From a virus, in the IMG/VR virus record IMGVR_UViG_3300042923_000970, positions 1-36,928 of that record: DNA of 36,928 nt; one strand, written 5' to 3'. The translations under genes were made by a program, and so were the position numbers. This document shows positions 20,668-29,203 of this stretch, one piece after another (position 1 is the stretch's first letter; each line of letters opens with the position of its first letter). The notes below the pieces were generated by a model. It did no database searches. It saw only the letters and a program-made list of their open reading frames with translations, and was not told where the DNA came from.

Positions 20668-20694
20668 GAGCTATAAATCATAGCTCTTTTTATT
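20668..20694 (+). terminator. Intrinsic terminator
   Basis: GAGCTAT (20668-20674) pairs with ATAGCTC (20680-20686), then TTTTTATTTT. Confidence 0.85.
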
Positions 20695-20755
20695 TTACTT
20701 ATGTATAGTGTCAATTACTTTATGTTAACAAAATTAATGGTTTGGAGGTGTGAAA

Positions 20756-21163
20756 ATGTTAGATGAAACTAAGATAAATTGCATTGAATATTTGATTGCA
20801 GGTGTTGAAAAAACAGAGATTGCAAAGCTTATAGGTAAGAGTAGGCAGGCTATATATGATTGGATTAATAAAGATGAAGAATTTAAGGCTGAACTTGCCA
20901 AACGTTTACGGGAACGTAAAACCGAGGCTACAAGGAAGATAAATAATAAATTACCTCAAGCTATAGATAAAGTGTGGTATTTAATAGAGAATGCACAGTC
21001 TGAAAAGGTTAAGAGTGATTTATTAAAGTATTGGATTGATAGAGAGATGGGAACACCAACAAGTAAGGTTGCTGACGTTACTGAAGAAACTAAAGACAAT
21101 ATAAACACTGGTGATCTAGAGCAAGAGTTCAATAAGTTTAAAGTAATTAAAAAGGCTGAATAG
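20756..21163 (+). CDS. terS: Terminase small subunit
   Basis: ATG 20756 after GGAGGTG. N-terminal helix-turn-helix (IEYLIAGVEKTEIAKLIGKS, RQAIYDWINKDEEF), then a helical oligomerisation region and acidic tail. This is the layout of small terminases of the phBC6A51-like group, which recognise the packaging site and deliver DNA to the large subunit. It is separated from the large subunit by a 325-base non-coding stretch and a recombinase gene, unlike the usual adjacent pair. Confidence 0.78.
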   Translation: MLDETKINCIEYLIAGVEKTEIAKLIGKSRQAIYDWINKDEEFKAELAKRLRERKTEATRKINNKLPQAIDKVWYLIENAQSEKVKSDLLKYWIDREMGTPTSKVADVTEETKDNINTGDLEQEFNKFKVIKKAE

Positions 21164-21488
21164 AATATATTACAATAAAATTTTTATTTCATAGAACGTA
21201 TATTTGTAAGCGAAAACATTTCTTTTGGTGAACATAAAAGTTGTTCAGGAATCAGTGTTAATTGCACTATGAAAGCGTTAAAAATGACCATAAATAATAT
21301 AAAAGTGTTCAATAAATTATTTAATACCATTTCGTTGACACTTAGCCGATAATAACATATAATAATAGTAGAGGTAAAAAATAACAGGGGTAGGCTTCTA
21401 TTTTAGAAAATTGAAAATTGCCACCGTTAGACTATAAAAATTTTTTATATATTTTTTAACCTCTAGGAATTATATAAGAGGTGTTACT
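21164..21488. other. Non-coding region before the recombinase
   Basis: 325 bases with no gene. They contain a full-consensus promoter, a near-duplicate AAAAGTTGTTCA / AAAAGTGTTCA (21236 and 21301) and short inverted repeats (AGTG...CACT), which could be recombinase sites or the packaging site. Confidence 0.5.
21335..21363 (+). promoter_or_regulatory. Consensus sigma-A promoter
   Basis: TTGACA (21335-21340), exactly 17 bases, TATAAT (21358-21363). It drives the recombinase and, past a terminator, probably the late genes. CCTCT near 21463 can pair with AGAGG of the recombinase ribosome binding site and may limit its translation. Confidence 0.88.
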
Positions 21489-22085
21489 ATGGGTATAATT
21501 TATGGTTACGCAAGATGTTCTACAGATGAATCGAAACAAGATATATCAAGGCAAACTAGAGAACTTAAAGCTATGGGAGCAACAGAAAAGACAATATATT
21601 TTGAGTATCAAAGTGGAACTAAAGCCGATAGAATAGAACTTAAAAAGCTTATGGATAGAGTGGTTTCAGGTGATACAATAATTGCAACAGAAGTTAGCAG
21701 AATAACAAGAAGTACAAAACAATTATGTGAAATAATAGATTTTGCTAAAGAACGTAAGATAAAATTAATATTAGGTAATTTAGTAGTAGATTGCACTAAG
21801 CAATTAGACGCAATGACAGAGGGTATGTTAAAAATGATTGGTGTATTCTCTGAAATGGAAAGAAACATGATTTCTGAACGTGTTAAGTCTGGTATGGCTA
21901 ATGCTGTGGCTAAAGGTAAAAGAATTGGTAGACCTATTACAACAGAAGATAGTATACCAAGCTTATTTTATAAACATTATCCAATGTATAAGAGTAAAAA
22001 AATTAATGCCAGTGAGTTTAGTAGATTATGTGATATAAGTAGAACTACAATATATAAATATTTAAAAATGGTTGAGAATGAGTAG
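21489..22085 (+). CDS. Small serine recombinase (resolvase/invertase type, 198 aa)
   Basis: Resolvase-type catalytic domain with YARCSTDESKQDISRQ (nucleophile S11, R9), VSRITRSTKQL and the long E helix GVFSEMERNMISERVKSGMA. The C-terminal helix-turn-helix is ASEFSRLCDISRTTIYKYLK. At 198 aa it is the size of Tn3 resolvases and Hin-type invertases, not of phage large serine integrases. Likely roles are resolving multimers of a circular prophage or inverting a segment; integration is unlikely. Its TAG lies in frame with the large terminase and is followed by a terminator. Confidence 0.92.
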   Translation: MGIIYGYARCSTDESKQDISRQTRELKAMGATEKTIYFEYQSGTKADRIELKKLMDRVVSGDTIIATEVSRITRSTKQLCEIIDFAKERKIKLILGNLVVDCTKQLDAMTEGMLKMIGVFSEMERNMISERVKSGMANAVAKGKRIGRPITTEDSIPSLFYKHYPMYKSKKINASEFSRLCDISRTTIYKYLKMVENE

Positions 22086-22106
22086 GTAAAACGCCTACTC
22101 TTTTTT
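22080..22106 (+). terminator. Terminator between recombinase and large terminase
   Basis: GAGTAGG (22080-22086) pairs with CCTACTC (22094-22100), then six Ts. No promoter fits in the 25 bases before the terminase, so late transcription must read through. Confidence 0.85.
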
Positions 22107-22130
22107 ATTACCCAAAAGGGAGGTGAGAAT

Positions 22131-23837
22131 ATAGTCTACGATAATAATATCCAATTTGAATCCAACGAACAATTTAATAGATACTTATTATATAAATATC
22201 TTAAACAAGAATACATTTTACATGGAGCAACTGAAGAACAAGCTGATAAAGCAACGCAGGAGTTAATATTAAAACATAAAGATAATTTATTTAATCTTCA
22301 TGGATTAGCTTATGTTTTAGGCTCTAGAAACCTTGAATACTTTTCATTATATTTTCTTAGTAATATCTTTATTGGTGAAGATAAAGCTGATATATCACAA
22401 ATACATAGGGATATATGGAACGAAATTCAAGGTATGATTTTAGAAGATACCCATGACAAACAAGAATATATTCTCCCTAGAGGAACAGGAAAAAGTACTT
22501 TTGTTAGCCTAGCAACTGCAATTTGGTGCAGTTTATATAAATATAAAAGATATACAGTGATTGCTTCTGCTATAGGGGATACGGCTTCTACATTCATTAG
22601 AAATATTAAATTAGCACTAGAAAATAACGATAGAATTGAAAAAGCATTTGGGAAACTCTATGATACAAAAAAATGTATCGTCAATAGTGAACAAATAGAG
22701 TTAACTAACAGAACAATGATCCAAAGCATATCTGCTTCATCAACGCTCAGGGGAAAATCCTACGGTAATGTAAGAATTGAATTGCTATTACTGGATGATT
22801 ATCAAAAGGATGATGAGGTTGCAACTAGTGATCAGAGAGAAAAGAAGTGGAAAAGGTTCTCTGATGACGTTAAATTTGCAGTGCAAAAGGGTAATTCTAC
22901 TATTATTGCAGTAGGAACACTACAACATAATGAATGTTTCTATAGTAGACTTAAAAACTTACCTACATGGAAAAATAGGCTTGAAAAAGGCGTTTTAGTT
23001 GATAATGTTGATGAATTATTTAGTAGTGGCTTATGGCTAGAATTTAAAAATATACTATTCAATTCAAAAGATGAATTCAGGCTTGATAATGCTAAAGAAT
23101 TTTACTTGCAGCATAAAAAAGAAATGCAATTTCCTTTATTGTGGCAGGAATATTGGAATTGTTTAGATATGGCTTTATCCTACTATGAAAATCCAGCTTC
23201 ATTTAAACAAGAAGTACAAGGTGATACTTCAGCAATAGGTGAGAAAAGATTTAAAACTATAGTTACTGAGAGTAATGAGACTATAAATTCACATGATTTC
23301 TCGGTCACTATGCTTACAATAGACCCAGCAAGTAGTACAGGTAAGAGTAGTGACTTCTCAGCTTTCATTACAGGTTCCAAGAGTACAAATAATATTAAAT
23401 ATTGTCGTAAAGGTGAAATATTAAAGTTAAGTTTTGATGACTATATAAAGCATACTATAGAATTACTAAAGCGTTACGATGATATTAGTCATATTTATAT
23501 AGAGAAAAATTTATATATGGGCGCTGATGTTATAAAACTGAAAGAGCTTATTGCACAGGATACAGAATTAAAGGGTAGAAGATTTGAATTTATAAATGAA
23601 ATGCAAAAGAAGAATAAGTTTGACAAAATTGACTCTATTGTGGGTGATGTAAACTTCGGTAGGGTTATTTTTAATGAGGAAGATACTGAAGCATTGGAGC
23701 AACTAAAGGATTATCAAGGTGAGAGAAGTTTGCACGATGACTTTCCAGACTGTCTGTCTGAATGTGTAATAAGATTAGATACAATTAAAAAGATAGGTAA
23801 ACTTGAAATAATAAACATAAGAGAATTAGGACTTTAG
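22131..23837 (+). CDS. terL: Terminase large subunit, apparent AUA start (568 aa)
   Basis: ATPase motor and nuclease that packages DNA into the prohead. Numbered from 22131: Walker A PRGTGKST (116-123), Walker B LLLLDD (218-223), IIAVGT coupling motif, and an RNase H-like nuclease with LTIDPASSTGKSSDFSAFI, YIEKNLYMGAD and HDDFPD. The first in-frame ATG is at 22434, too close to Walker A and without a ribosome binding site. The frame is open upstream with terminase-like N-terminal sequence (NEQFNRYLLYKYLKQEYILH), and GGAGGTG lies five bases before AUA 22131. No ATG, GTG or TTG occurs between. Confidence 0.9.
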   Translation: MVYDNNIQFESNEQFNRYLLYKYLKQEYILHGATEEQADKATQELILKHKDNLFNLHGLAYVLGSRNLEYFSLYFLSNIFIGEDKADISQIHRDIWNEIQGMILEDTHDKQEYILPRGTGKSTFVSLATAIWCSLYKYKRYTVIASAIGDTASTFIRNIKLALENNDRIEKAFGKLYDTKKCIVNSEQIELTNRTMIQSISASSTLRGKSYGNVRIELLLLDDYQKDDEVATSDQREKKWKRFSDDVKFAVQKGNSTIIAVGTLQHNECFYSRLKNLPTWKNRLEKGVLVDNVDELFSSGLWLEFKNILFNSKDEFRLDNAKEFYLQHKKEMQFPLLWQEYWNCLDMALSYYENPASFKQEVQGDTSAIGEKRFKTIVTESNETINSHDFSVTMLTIDPASSTGKSSDFSAFITGSKSTNNIKYCRKGEILKLSFDDYIKHTIELLKRYDDISHIYIEKNLYMGADVIKLKELIAQDTELKGRRFEFINEMQKKNKFDKIDSIVGDVNFGRVIFNEEDTEALEQLKDYQGERSLHDDFPDCLSECVIRLDTIKKIGKLEIINIRELGL

Positions 23838-23851
23838 AGAGGGGTGAAAAT

Positions 23852-25135
23852 TTGGATATAAAATTATTAAAGAAATGCTATGAAGACTTTACTATAAATA
23901 AATCTAAATTTGAGGATATGTATAACTACTATTGTGGCAATTCAAAAGCAATGAAGAATTATTCTGCTATGGAATATCAAGAGAGTCATAAAGCAAACTT
24001 TAATTTTATTAAAAAAATGCTTAAGGAAGAAGTGGCATGGTCGGTTGCAACTCCTGTAAGTTATACATCTAAAACTAATGATAAAGATATAGTGCAAGAA
24101 ATAGACTATTATTTGTATCATTGGAATAAAAATCATGATAGTGAGTTGTTAAAGAATCTTTTAATATATTCTATGAGTTATGAACTCTATTATATTGATA
24201 AAGATGGTCAATTTAGTGCTAAGATAATAACACCTAGAAATGGATATGCTTATATAGATGACTTTGAGAATGTTTTATTGTTTATGCATGTTTTCAATCT
24301 TAAGTTTGATGATAGAACATACATTGATGTTTATATGGATAATCTAATCTACCACTTTGACAGTGATTTTAAAGAGGTAAAAGAACCAACTCCACATATT
24401 TTCAATAGAGTTCCTGTGAGCATTGGAATTATAAGTGAAGAAAAAGAAAAGGATACATTATACAGTGACTTAAAAGATATTCAAGATAGTTATTCTATTA
24501 TAAATTCTGATGGGGTAAATGAAATTACTAATACAAGACAAGCTATTATGGTTGGCAAGGGTATCCAATTAGATGAGGAAACCAAAACTAATTTAAAACA
24601 ATATAGATTTGCAAATTTACCTGGAGATAAAGAAGCATCTTTGGATTGGTTGATTAAAAATCTTAATCCAGAATATCAAAGATTAATGATTGAAAATCTT
24701 AAAGAAGATATGTATGAATTAAGTTTTCATGTCAATAGTTCAGAAAAATTACAATCGAACACTAGTAGCCTTGCATTACGTACTCGATTAATCAATCTTG
24801 AATCTAAAACAAAGCTTAATAATAAAGCATTAACTAATATACTTATTAATAGAATAAAGTTCTTATTCTTATATTTAAAGATACTTAAAAATAGAGAATA
24901 TGACTTTAGAAGCATAGGAATTAAATTCAATTCAGTAATTCCAAGTGACGATCTTGTTATTGCTAATATTTTAAGCCAACTTCAAGATAAGGTATCTTTA
25001 AGGACTGGCTTAAAGCAATTATCTTTTATTGAAGATGCAGACGCAGAAATTAAGCAAATTAAGCAAGAGCAAGAAGAATTTCTACAAGGACAATCCATCT
25101 TAGACAACGTTGGTGATGATGATGGAACTGAATAA
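23852..25135 (+). CDS. Portal protein (SPP1 gp6-like, 427 aa)
   Basis: TTG start after GAGAGGGGTG, 14 bases past the terminase. Twelve copies of this protein form the ring through which DNA enters the head. The N-terminal YEDFTINKSKFEDMYNYYCG and the mid-part (NRVPVSIGI, DVNEITNTRQAIMV-like region, LSFHVNSSEKLQSNTSSLAL) fit the SPP1 gp6 portal family. The acidic end (ILDNVGDDDGTE) overlaps the next gene by 26 bases. Slightly shorter than SPP1 gp6. Confidence 0.85.
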   Translation: MDIKLLKKCYEDFTINKSKFEDMYNYYCGNSKAMKNYSAMEYQESHKANFNFIKKMLKEEVAWSVATPVSYTSKTNDKDIVQEIDYYLYHWNKNHDSELLKNLLIYSMSYELYYIDKDGQFSAKIITPRNGYAYIDDFENVLLFMHVFNLKFDDRTYIDVYMDNLIYHFDSDFKEVKEPTPHIFNRVPVSIGIISEEKEKDTLYSDLKDIQDSYSIINSDGVNEITNTRQAIMVGKGIQLDEETKTNLKQYRFANLPGDKEASLDWLIKNLNPEYQRLMIENLKEDMYELSFHVNSSEKLQSNTSSLALRTRLINLESKTKLNNKALTNILINRIKFLFLYLKILKNREYDFRSIGIKFNSVIPSDDLVIANILSQLQDKVSLRTGLKQLSFIEDADAEIKQIKQEQEEFLQGQSILDNVGDDDGTE

Positions 25136-26003
25136 GTTATATGGGGACTTATCACTTCAATTTACTGAAGAGGGCTTTAATAAAGCTGATGATAAGTCTA
25201 AAACTATATATAAGCAGCAAGCAAAACATAGAGATGAATTATTAGATGTAATTGCAAGAATACTACTAACTTATACTATTTTAGATAATGTATTATCTTT
25301 ATCTACTACAGAAAAGAATGTATTAAAAAAAGATTTAAGCAATGTTATATCTAATATTTCTGCAAATGAATTTAAGCAGGAAAAAGAAATAATTAATAAA
25401 ATTCTAGAAGGCAGTGTTATTGACAAATACTATTCCGATGCTTATGCACTTAGTATAGGAATAGATTTTAAACTGCAAAAACTTACTGACGAACAGATTA
25501 AAAAGATAGTTAATCAGGAACTTAAAAATGAACTATGGTCTAATAGGCTATGGAAGAATAAAAAAGAACTTGAAAACACATTAAAGCAAGAAATTGAAAG
25601 GTTTCTTACTGGAAAAACTAACGTTAATAAAATTAAAAAGGTTGTGACCGATAGGTTCAACCAAAGTGCCTACAATACGAGGAGATTAGTTCAAACCGAA
25701 GTTGCTAGATGCCAAAACTCTGTAAATGATGTATTTGCAGAGGAACATGGAGTTGAAGAACAAATGTTTACTGCAACTTTAGATAATAGAACAAGTGATT
25801 TTTGTAGGGAGCATGATGGAAAGGTTTATAAAATTGATGATCCTAATAAGCCTTATTTACCACATCATCCTTTTGAAAGGTCTTGTTATATAAATGTACC
25901 ATTTAAAGGCTATAAGCCAAAAGTTAGAAAAGATAATATAACTAAAGAATTAATTCCTTATATAACTTATGAGGAATGGAAACAAACCAAAGGCATTGAA
26001 TAG
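25110..26003 (+). CDS. Head morphogenesis protein (SPP1 gp7/Mu F family, ~297 aa)
   Basis: Starts inside the portal gene; a GTG followed by three ATG codons offers several starts, with ATG GAA CTG most likely. The C-terminal module carries the signature TEVARCQNSVNDVFAEEHGV, then TATLDNRTSDFCREHDGKVY and LPHHPFERSCYINV, the LD.RT..FC...DG...P.HP..R pattern of minor head proteins. These join portal and capsid assembly. A weak hairpin with six Ts follows the stop. Confidence 0.85.
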   Translation: MVMMMELNKLYGDLSLQFTEEGFNKADDKSKTIYKQQAKHRDELLDVIARILLTYTILDNVLSLSTTEKNVLKKDLSNVISNISANEFKQEKEIINKILEGSVIDKYYSDAYALSIGIDFKLQKLTDEQIKKIVNQELKNELWSNRLWKNKKELENTLKQEIERFLTGKTNVNKIKKVVTDRFNQSAYNTRRLVQTEVARCQNSVNDVFAEEHGVEEQMFTATLDNRTSDFCREHDGKVYKIDDPNKPYLPHHPFERSCYINVPFKGYKPKVRKDNITKELIPYITYEEWKQTKGIE

Positions 26004-26083
26004 ATGTCTTTTTTATTTTATAAAAATTTAATTGCGTTCTTAGTCTATAAAGGTTAAGAGGGCGAAAAGGAGAGAATGAATTT

Positions 26084-26656
26084 ATGTTAAAAAAAGAATT
26101 ATTAAAACTAATAGAAAAAATAGAGGACGAAGGCTCAATTGATGAGGTTTTATCTTCAAACATAACACTGGAAACATTTAAAGAAAAGGTTAAGGGTGAT
26201 AAGGATTTTAAAGCATTTTTAGATAGTTCCAATGATAAGCACGCAGAAAAATATTTAAGTACATGGAAGCAAAATAATTTACAAAAGTTAATTGATGAAG
26301 CAGTTGCAAAAGCTAATCCACAGGAGACACCTGAGCAAAAACAAATTAGAGAATTAACTCTAAAATACGAAAACATGCAAAAGGAGAGCCTTAGAAAAGA
26401 CCTTACAAATAAGGCTATTAAGATAGCTACAGATAAAAAAATCCCTGTTGAATTAGTAGATTATTTAATAGGAGAGAATGAAGAAACAACAACTAAAAAT
26501 CTTGAAAAACTTGAGTCTGTATTTGGTACTCATATAGAATCTGTAGTTGCTGACCGTTTAAAAGGTTCAAGCTATACACCACCAAAAGGTGACAATACAA
26601 ATACTGGTTCGGGAAACTTTATTGACATTATTAAAGAAAATCAAGCTAAAAGATAA
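26084..26656 (+). CDS. Scaffold protein (DUF4355/GP20-like, 190 aa)
   Basis: AAGGAGAG precedes the ATG. Acidic helical protein with a central coiled coil (PEQKQIRELTLKYENMQKES) and a conserved region (KKIPVELVDYLIGENEETTTKNLEKL), typical of the scaffolding proteins encoded just before the major capsid gene. It would fill the prohead during assembly and leave afterwards. Confidence 0.82.
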   Translation: MLKKELLKLIEKIEDEGSIDEVLSSNITLETFKEKVKGDKDFKAFLDSSNDKHAEKYLSTWKQNNLQKLIDEAVAKANPQETPEQKQIRELTLKYENMQKESLRKDLTNKAIKIATDKKIPVELVDYLIGENEETTTKNLEKLESVFGTHIESVVADRLKGSSYTPPKGDNTNTGSGNFIDIIKENQAKR

Positions 26657-26678
26657 GACCTTTAAAGGGTCTTTTTAT
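26656..26678 (+). terminator. Terminator between scaffold and capsid genes
   Basis: AGACC pairs with GGGTCT around TTTAAA, then TTTTTA. Confidence 0.7.
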
Positions 26679-26748
26679 TGTATTAAAAATTGGTTTCGGG
26701 CTTCCATATAAAAAGCACTATTTAATTAAAAGAAAGAGGTAATAAATT

Positions 26749-27648
26749 ATGGCAGATACAACATTTTTAAAGGATAACTTAGTAGGATTTGTTCCTACAC
26801 AACAGGCAGGAGAAATAATGAAAGAAATTGCAAGAGGTTCAAGCGTTTTAAGACTTTCTAAAGTTGAACCAATGACAAGTGACAAGAAGAGATTTTCAGT
26901 TATGACAGAGGGCGCAGGAGCTTACTGGGTAGGTGAAACAGAAAGAATTCAAACTTCAAAGGCTTCATGGATATTCCCAGAAATGGAAGCTAAGAAATTA
27001 GCAGTAATTATTCCAGTAACAAAAGAAAAGGTGAATGATACTACTATTAATGTTTTTGAGGAATTAAAACCTACTATAGCTGAAGCGTTTTATAAAGCAA
27101 TAGATGCAGCATGTTTATTTGGTACAAACTCACCATTTGCTAAGAACATATTTGGAGTTGCTGACACAGCTGGAAACAAAATTGCACTAGAAACAAATGG
27201 AGTAGGAAAAATTGATCTTGATGTTTCTGACGTTATGGCACTTATAGAAGATGCAGGTTTAGATGTTAATGGTTTTGCTGGACACTACGGATTAAAGAAC
27301 ACGCTTAGAAAGTTAAGAGATGCTAATGGAAATGCTTTATTTGTTCCAGGAGTTGATCAAAGCGAATTTTATAGCAATCCAATAGAGTTTGTTAGAAATG
27401 GTGCGTTTGATAAGACTAAAGCTGAATTAATAGCAGGTAACTTTAATTATTCTCTTGTTGGCATTAGAGAAGGAATTGAATATCAAATTCTAACTGAAGC
27501 AACATTACAATCTGTTACTATGGCAGATGGTAAACCTTTATCACTTGCTGAAAATGATATGGTTGCTATAAAGGCTACTATGAGATTAGGTTTCTTACCA
27601 ATTAAGGACGATGCATTCGCTCTTTTAACTCCTAAAGTAGTGGGTTAA
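26749..27648 (+). CDS. Major capsid protein (HK97 fold, 299 aa)
   Basis: AAAGAGGTAA precedes the ATG. EIARGSSVLRLSKVEPMTSD, KKRFSVMTEGAGAYWVGETE, KKLAVIIPVTKEKVND and a C-terminal AIKATMRLGFLPIKDDAFAL are the N-arm, E-loop, spine helix and P-domain pattern of the HK97 capsid family. At 299 aa without a fused protease or delta domain, it relies on the separate scaffold upstream. Flanked by terminators on both sides, which would give a discrete abundant transcript. Confidence 0.92.
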   Translation: MADTTFLKDNLVGFVPTQQAGEIMKEIARGSSVLRLSKVEPMTSDKKRFSVMTEGAGAYWVGETERIQTSKASWIFPEMEAKKLAVIIPVTKEKVNDTTINVFEELKPTIAEAFYKAIDAACLFGTNSPFAKNIFGVADTAGNKIALETNGVGKIDLDVSDVMALIEDAGLDVNGFAGHYGLKNTLRKLRDANGNALFVPGVDQSEFYSNPIEFVRNGAFDKTKAELIAGNFNYSLVGIREGIEYQILTEATLQSVTMADGKPLSLAENDMVAIKATMRLGFLPIKDDAFALLTPKVVG

Positions 27649-27655
27649 TAGTATA

Positions 27656-27682
27656 GAGGGGAATACTCCCCTCGTTTTTTAT
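27656..27682 (+). terminator. Terminator after the capsid gene
   Basis: GAGGGG (27656-27661) pairs with CCCCTC (27668-27673), then GTTTTTT. Confidence 0.88.
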
Positions 27683-27701
27683 TACAAGGATGGTGATTAT
27701 A

Positions 27702-27830
27702 TTGAAGAAATATTCAGATGGAAATAGGGTGATATATGCTACAGAAAAAGCATATGAATTAATCTATCAAAAACAAGGTTTTAAAGAAATAGAAGTTAAG
27801 AAGTCCTCTAAAAAGGCAGGGGATAAATAA
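27702..27830 (+). CDS. Small head-region protein (42 aa)
   Basis: TTG start after AAGGATGGTG. A short basic protein, KKYSDGNRVIYATEKAYELI YQKQGFKEI, then lysine-rich. The pattern matches the short ORF often found between capsid and connector genes in Firmicute siphophages (YATEKAYELLYKEQGF...). Its TAA overlaps the next ATG. Function unknown. Confidence 0.75.
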   Translation: MKKYSDGNRVIYATEKAYELIYQKQGFKEIEVKKSSKKAGDK

Positions 27831-28156
27831 TGCTTATACAAGATATAGAAACAATTTTAGGTAAATCCATAGAATTTACGGACGAAGAAAATGCTTTTAT
27901 ATTATACATCAGAAGAGCAGTAACATTAATTAAAAACTATTTAAACAATGATAGTTTTACTAATGAATATATAGAAGCTAATTTTCAGGATGCAATAATT
28001 GAAATTGTCATATTTGCTTATAAAAATAAGGGTAAAGAAAATATTAAGTCTACTACTCAAGGCTCAAGGTCAGTTACATATAGTGATGGAACTATTTTTG
28101 CAATTGCAGAAACAGTGAAACAGCTACTTCCTATACCCTATCTTAAAATGTGTTAA
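27830..28156 (+). CDS. Head-tail connector protein (108 aa)
   Basis: ATG overlaps the previous stop (TAATG). Helical N-terminus and TQGSRSVTYSD near residue 75 are characteristic of the gp6/gp15-like adaptor family that extends the portal. Gene position after the capsid and before three more connectors supports this. Confidence 0.8.
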   Translation: MLIQDIETILGKSIEFTDEENAFILYIRRAVTLIKNYLNNDSFTNEYIEANFQDAIIEIVIFAYKNKGKENIKSTTQGSRSVTYSDGTIFAIAETVKQLLPIPYLKMC

Positions 28157-28171
28157 GGAGAATGGTGGAAA

Positions 28172-28474
28172 ATGTTTTATGATAAATCAATAGAAATATG
28201 GAAAAAAGGTGCTACATCTAAAAATACCATAGGTCAAATGATTAGTGGTTCACCTGTATTTATAAAAAATATGATGGTTGATATTCAGCCTTATAGCACT
28301 GAAGAAGCAAAAAAAGAATATGGTTTTAGCATAGAATGTACAAAAAGAATGTTTTGTGATATTGAAGACATAAATATTAATACTAATATTGTTAAATACA
28401 AAAACAAGGACTATGATATAACAAAAATCATAGAATGGGACGACTATCTAGAGGTGATGATTAATGCAAAATAA
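28172..28474 (+). CDS. Head closure/head-tail joining protein (100 aa)
   Basis: AGGAGAATGG precedes the ATG. Beta-rich small protein (MFYDKSIEIWKKG, VDIQPYSTEEAKKEYGFSIE, YKNKDYDITKIIEWDDYLEV) like SPP1 gp16 stoppers, which close the head after packaging. It overlaps the next gene by 11 bases. Confidence 0.75.
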   Translation: MFYDKSIEIWKKGATSKNTIGQMISGSPVFIKNMMVDIQPYSTEEAKKEYGFSIECTKRMFCDIEDININTNIVKYKNKDYDITKIIEWDDYLEVMINAK

Positions 28475-28793
28475 AAAGAATTTTGATAAGGCTAAAGATA
28501 AGATTCAATTAGCTATAAAAAATGCTTTAAACGAAATAGGCTTATTTGTTGTAGCAGAGTCCCAACTTAGGACACCTGTAGATACCAGTACATTAAGACG
28601 TAGTGAGACATTTAAAGTTGATGATGATAAAAATACTGTTTTTGTTGGCTCAAATGTTGAATATGACCAATATGTTGAAATGGGTACTTCTAAGCAAAAA
28701 GCACAACCACACTGGACACCTGCCGTAATGGATAATGTCGAGGATATTAATAACATAGCTAAAAAACACCTTGAAAAAGTGGGTGAAGAATAA
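28464..28793 (+). CDS. HK97 gp10-like tail completion protein (109 aa)
   Basis: GAGGTGATG precedes ATG 28464. Contains ESQLRTPVDTSTLRRSETF and YDQYVEMGTSKQKAQPHWTP, the standard signature (tPvdtG.Lr.S... YA.yvE.GT....aqPfl.pA) of the HK97 gp10 family. Needed to finish tails so they join heads. Confidence 0.88.
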   Translation: MQNKKNFDKAKDKIQLAIKNALNEIGLFVVAESQLRTPVDTSTLRRSETFKVDDDKNTVFVGSNVEYDQYVEMGTSKQKAQPHWTPAVMDNVEDINNIAKKHLEKVGEE

Positions 28794-29179
28794 TGCAAGA
28801 GTTAATGGAGTGGATATACTCTAAACTTAGTATTCATAGTAAAGTTTATTTTGAAGATTTGGAGAGGAATGAAGAGGGAGAAGCAGTTATCGATGATATA
28901 AAAATAGTCTATAATATTCCTAACATCCTGCAATCCCTCAGCAATAAAATCAGAAAAGATATACCATTTTATATTGATATTTGGGGGAGAAAAGACCAAG
29001 TACTTGATATAGAAAACCTAGTTGAACAATTAGATAAAAGCATTAATGAAGAAGTGTACAGAAGTGATACACTCTTTTTTATTGTCCAAAAACAGAATAA
29101 TTGGGTTGTAAATATAACAGATGAAGATAAGAACATCAGGAGAAAAAGACTTAATTATACAATTAGATTTTATAAATAA
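28793..29179 (+). CDS. Tail terminator/completion protein (128 aa)
   Basis: ATG overlaps the previous stop. Small alpha-beta protein (IPFYIDIWGRKDQVLDIENL, FFIVQKQNNWV, RKRLNYTIRFYK), the size and place of the SPP1 gp17-like terminator that caps the tail tube. Assigned mostly by position and predicted fold. Confidence 0.65.
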   Translation: MQELMEWIYSKLSIHSKVYFEDLERNEEGEAVIDDIKIVYNIPNILQSLSNKIRKDIPFYIDIWGRKDQVLDIENLVEQLDKSINEEVYRSDTLFFIVQKQNNWVVNITDEDKNIRRKRLNYTIRFYK

Positions 29180-29203
29180 AAATAATGAAAGTGAGGTAAT
29201 TTT

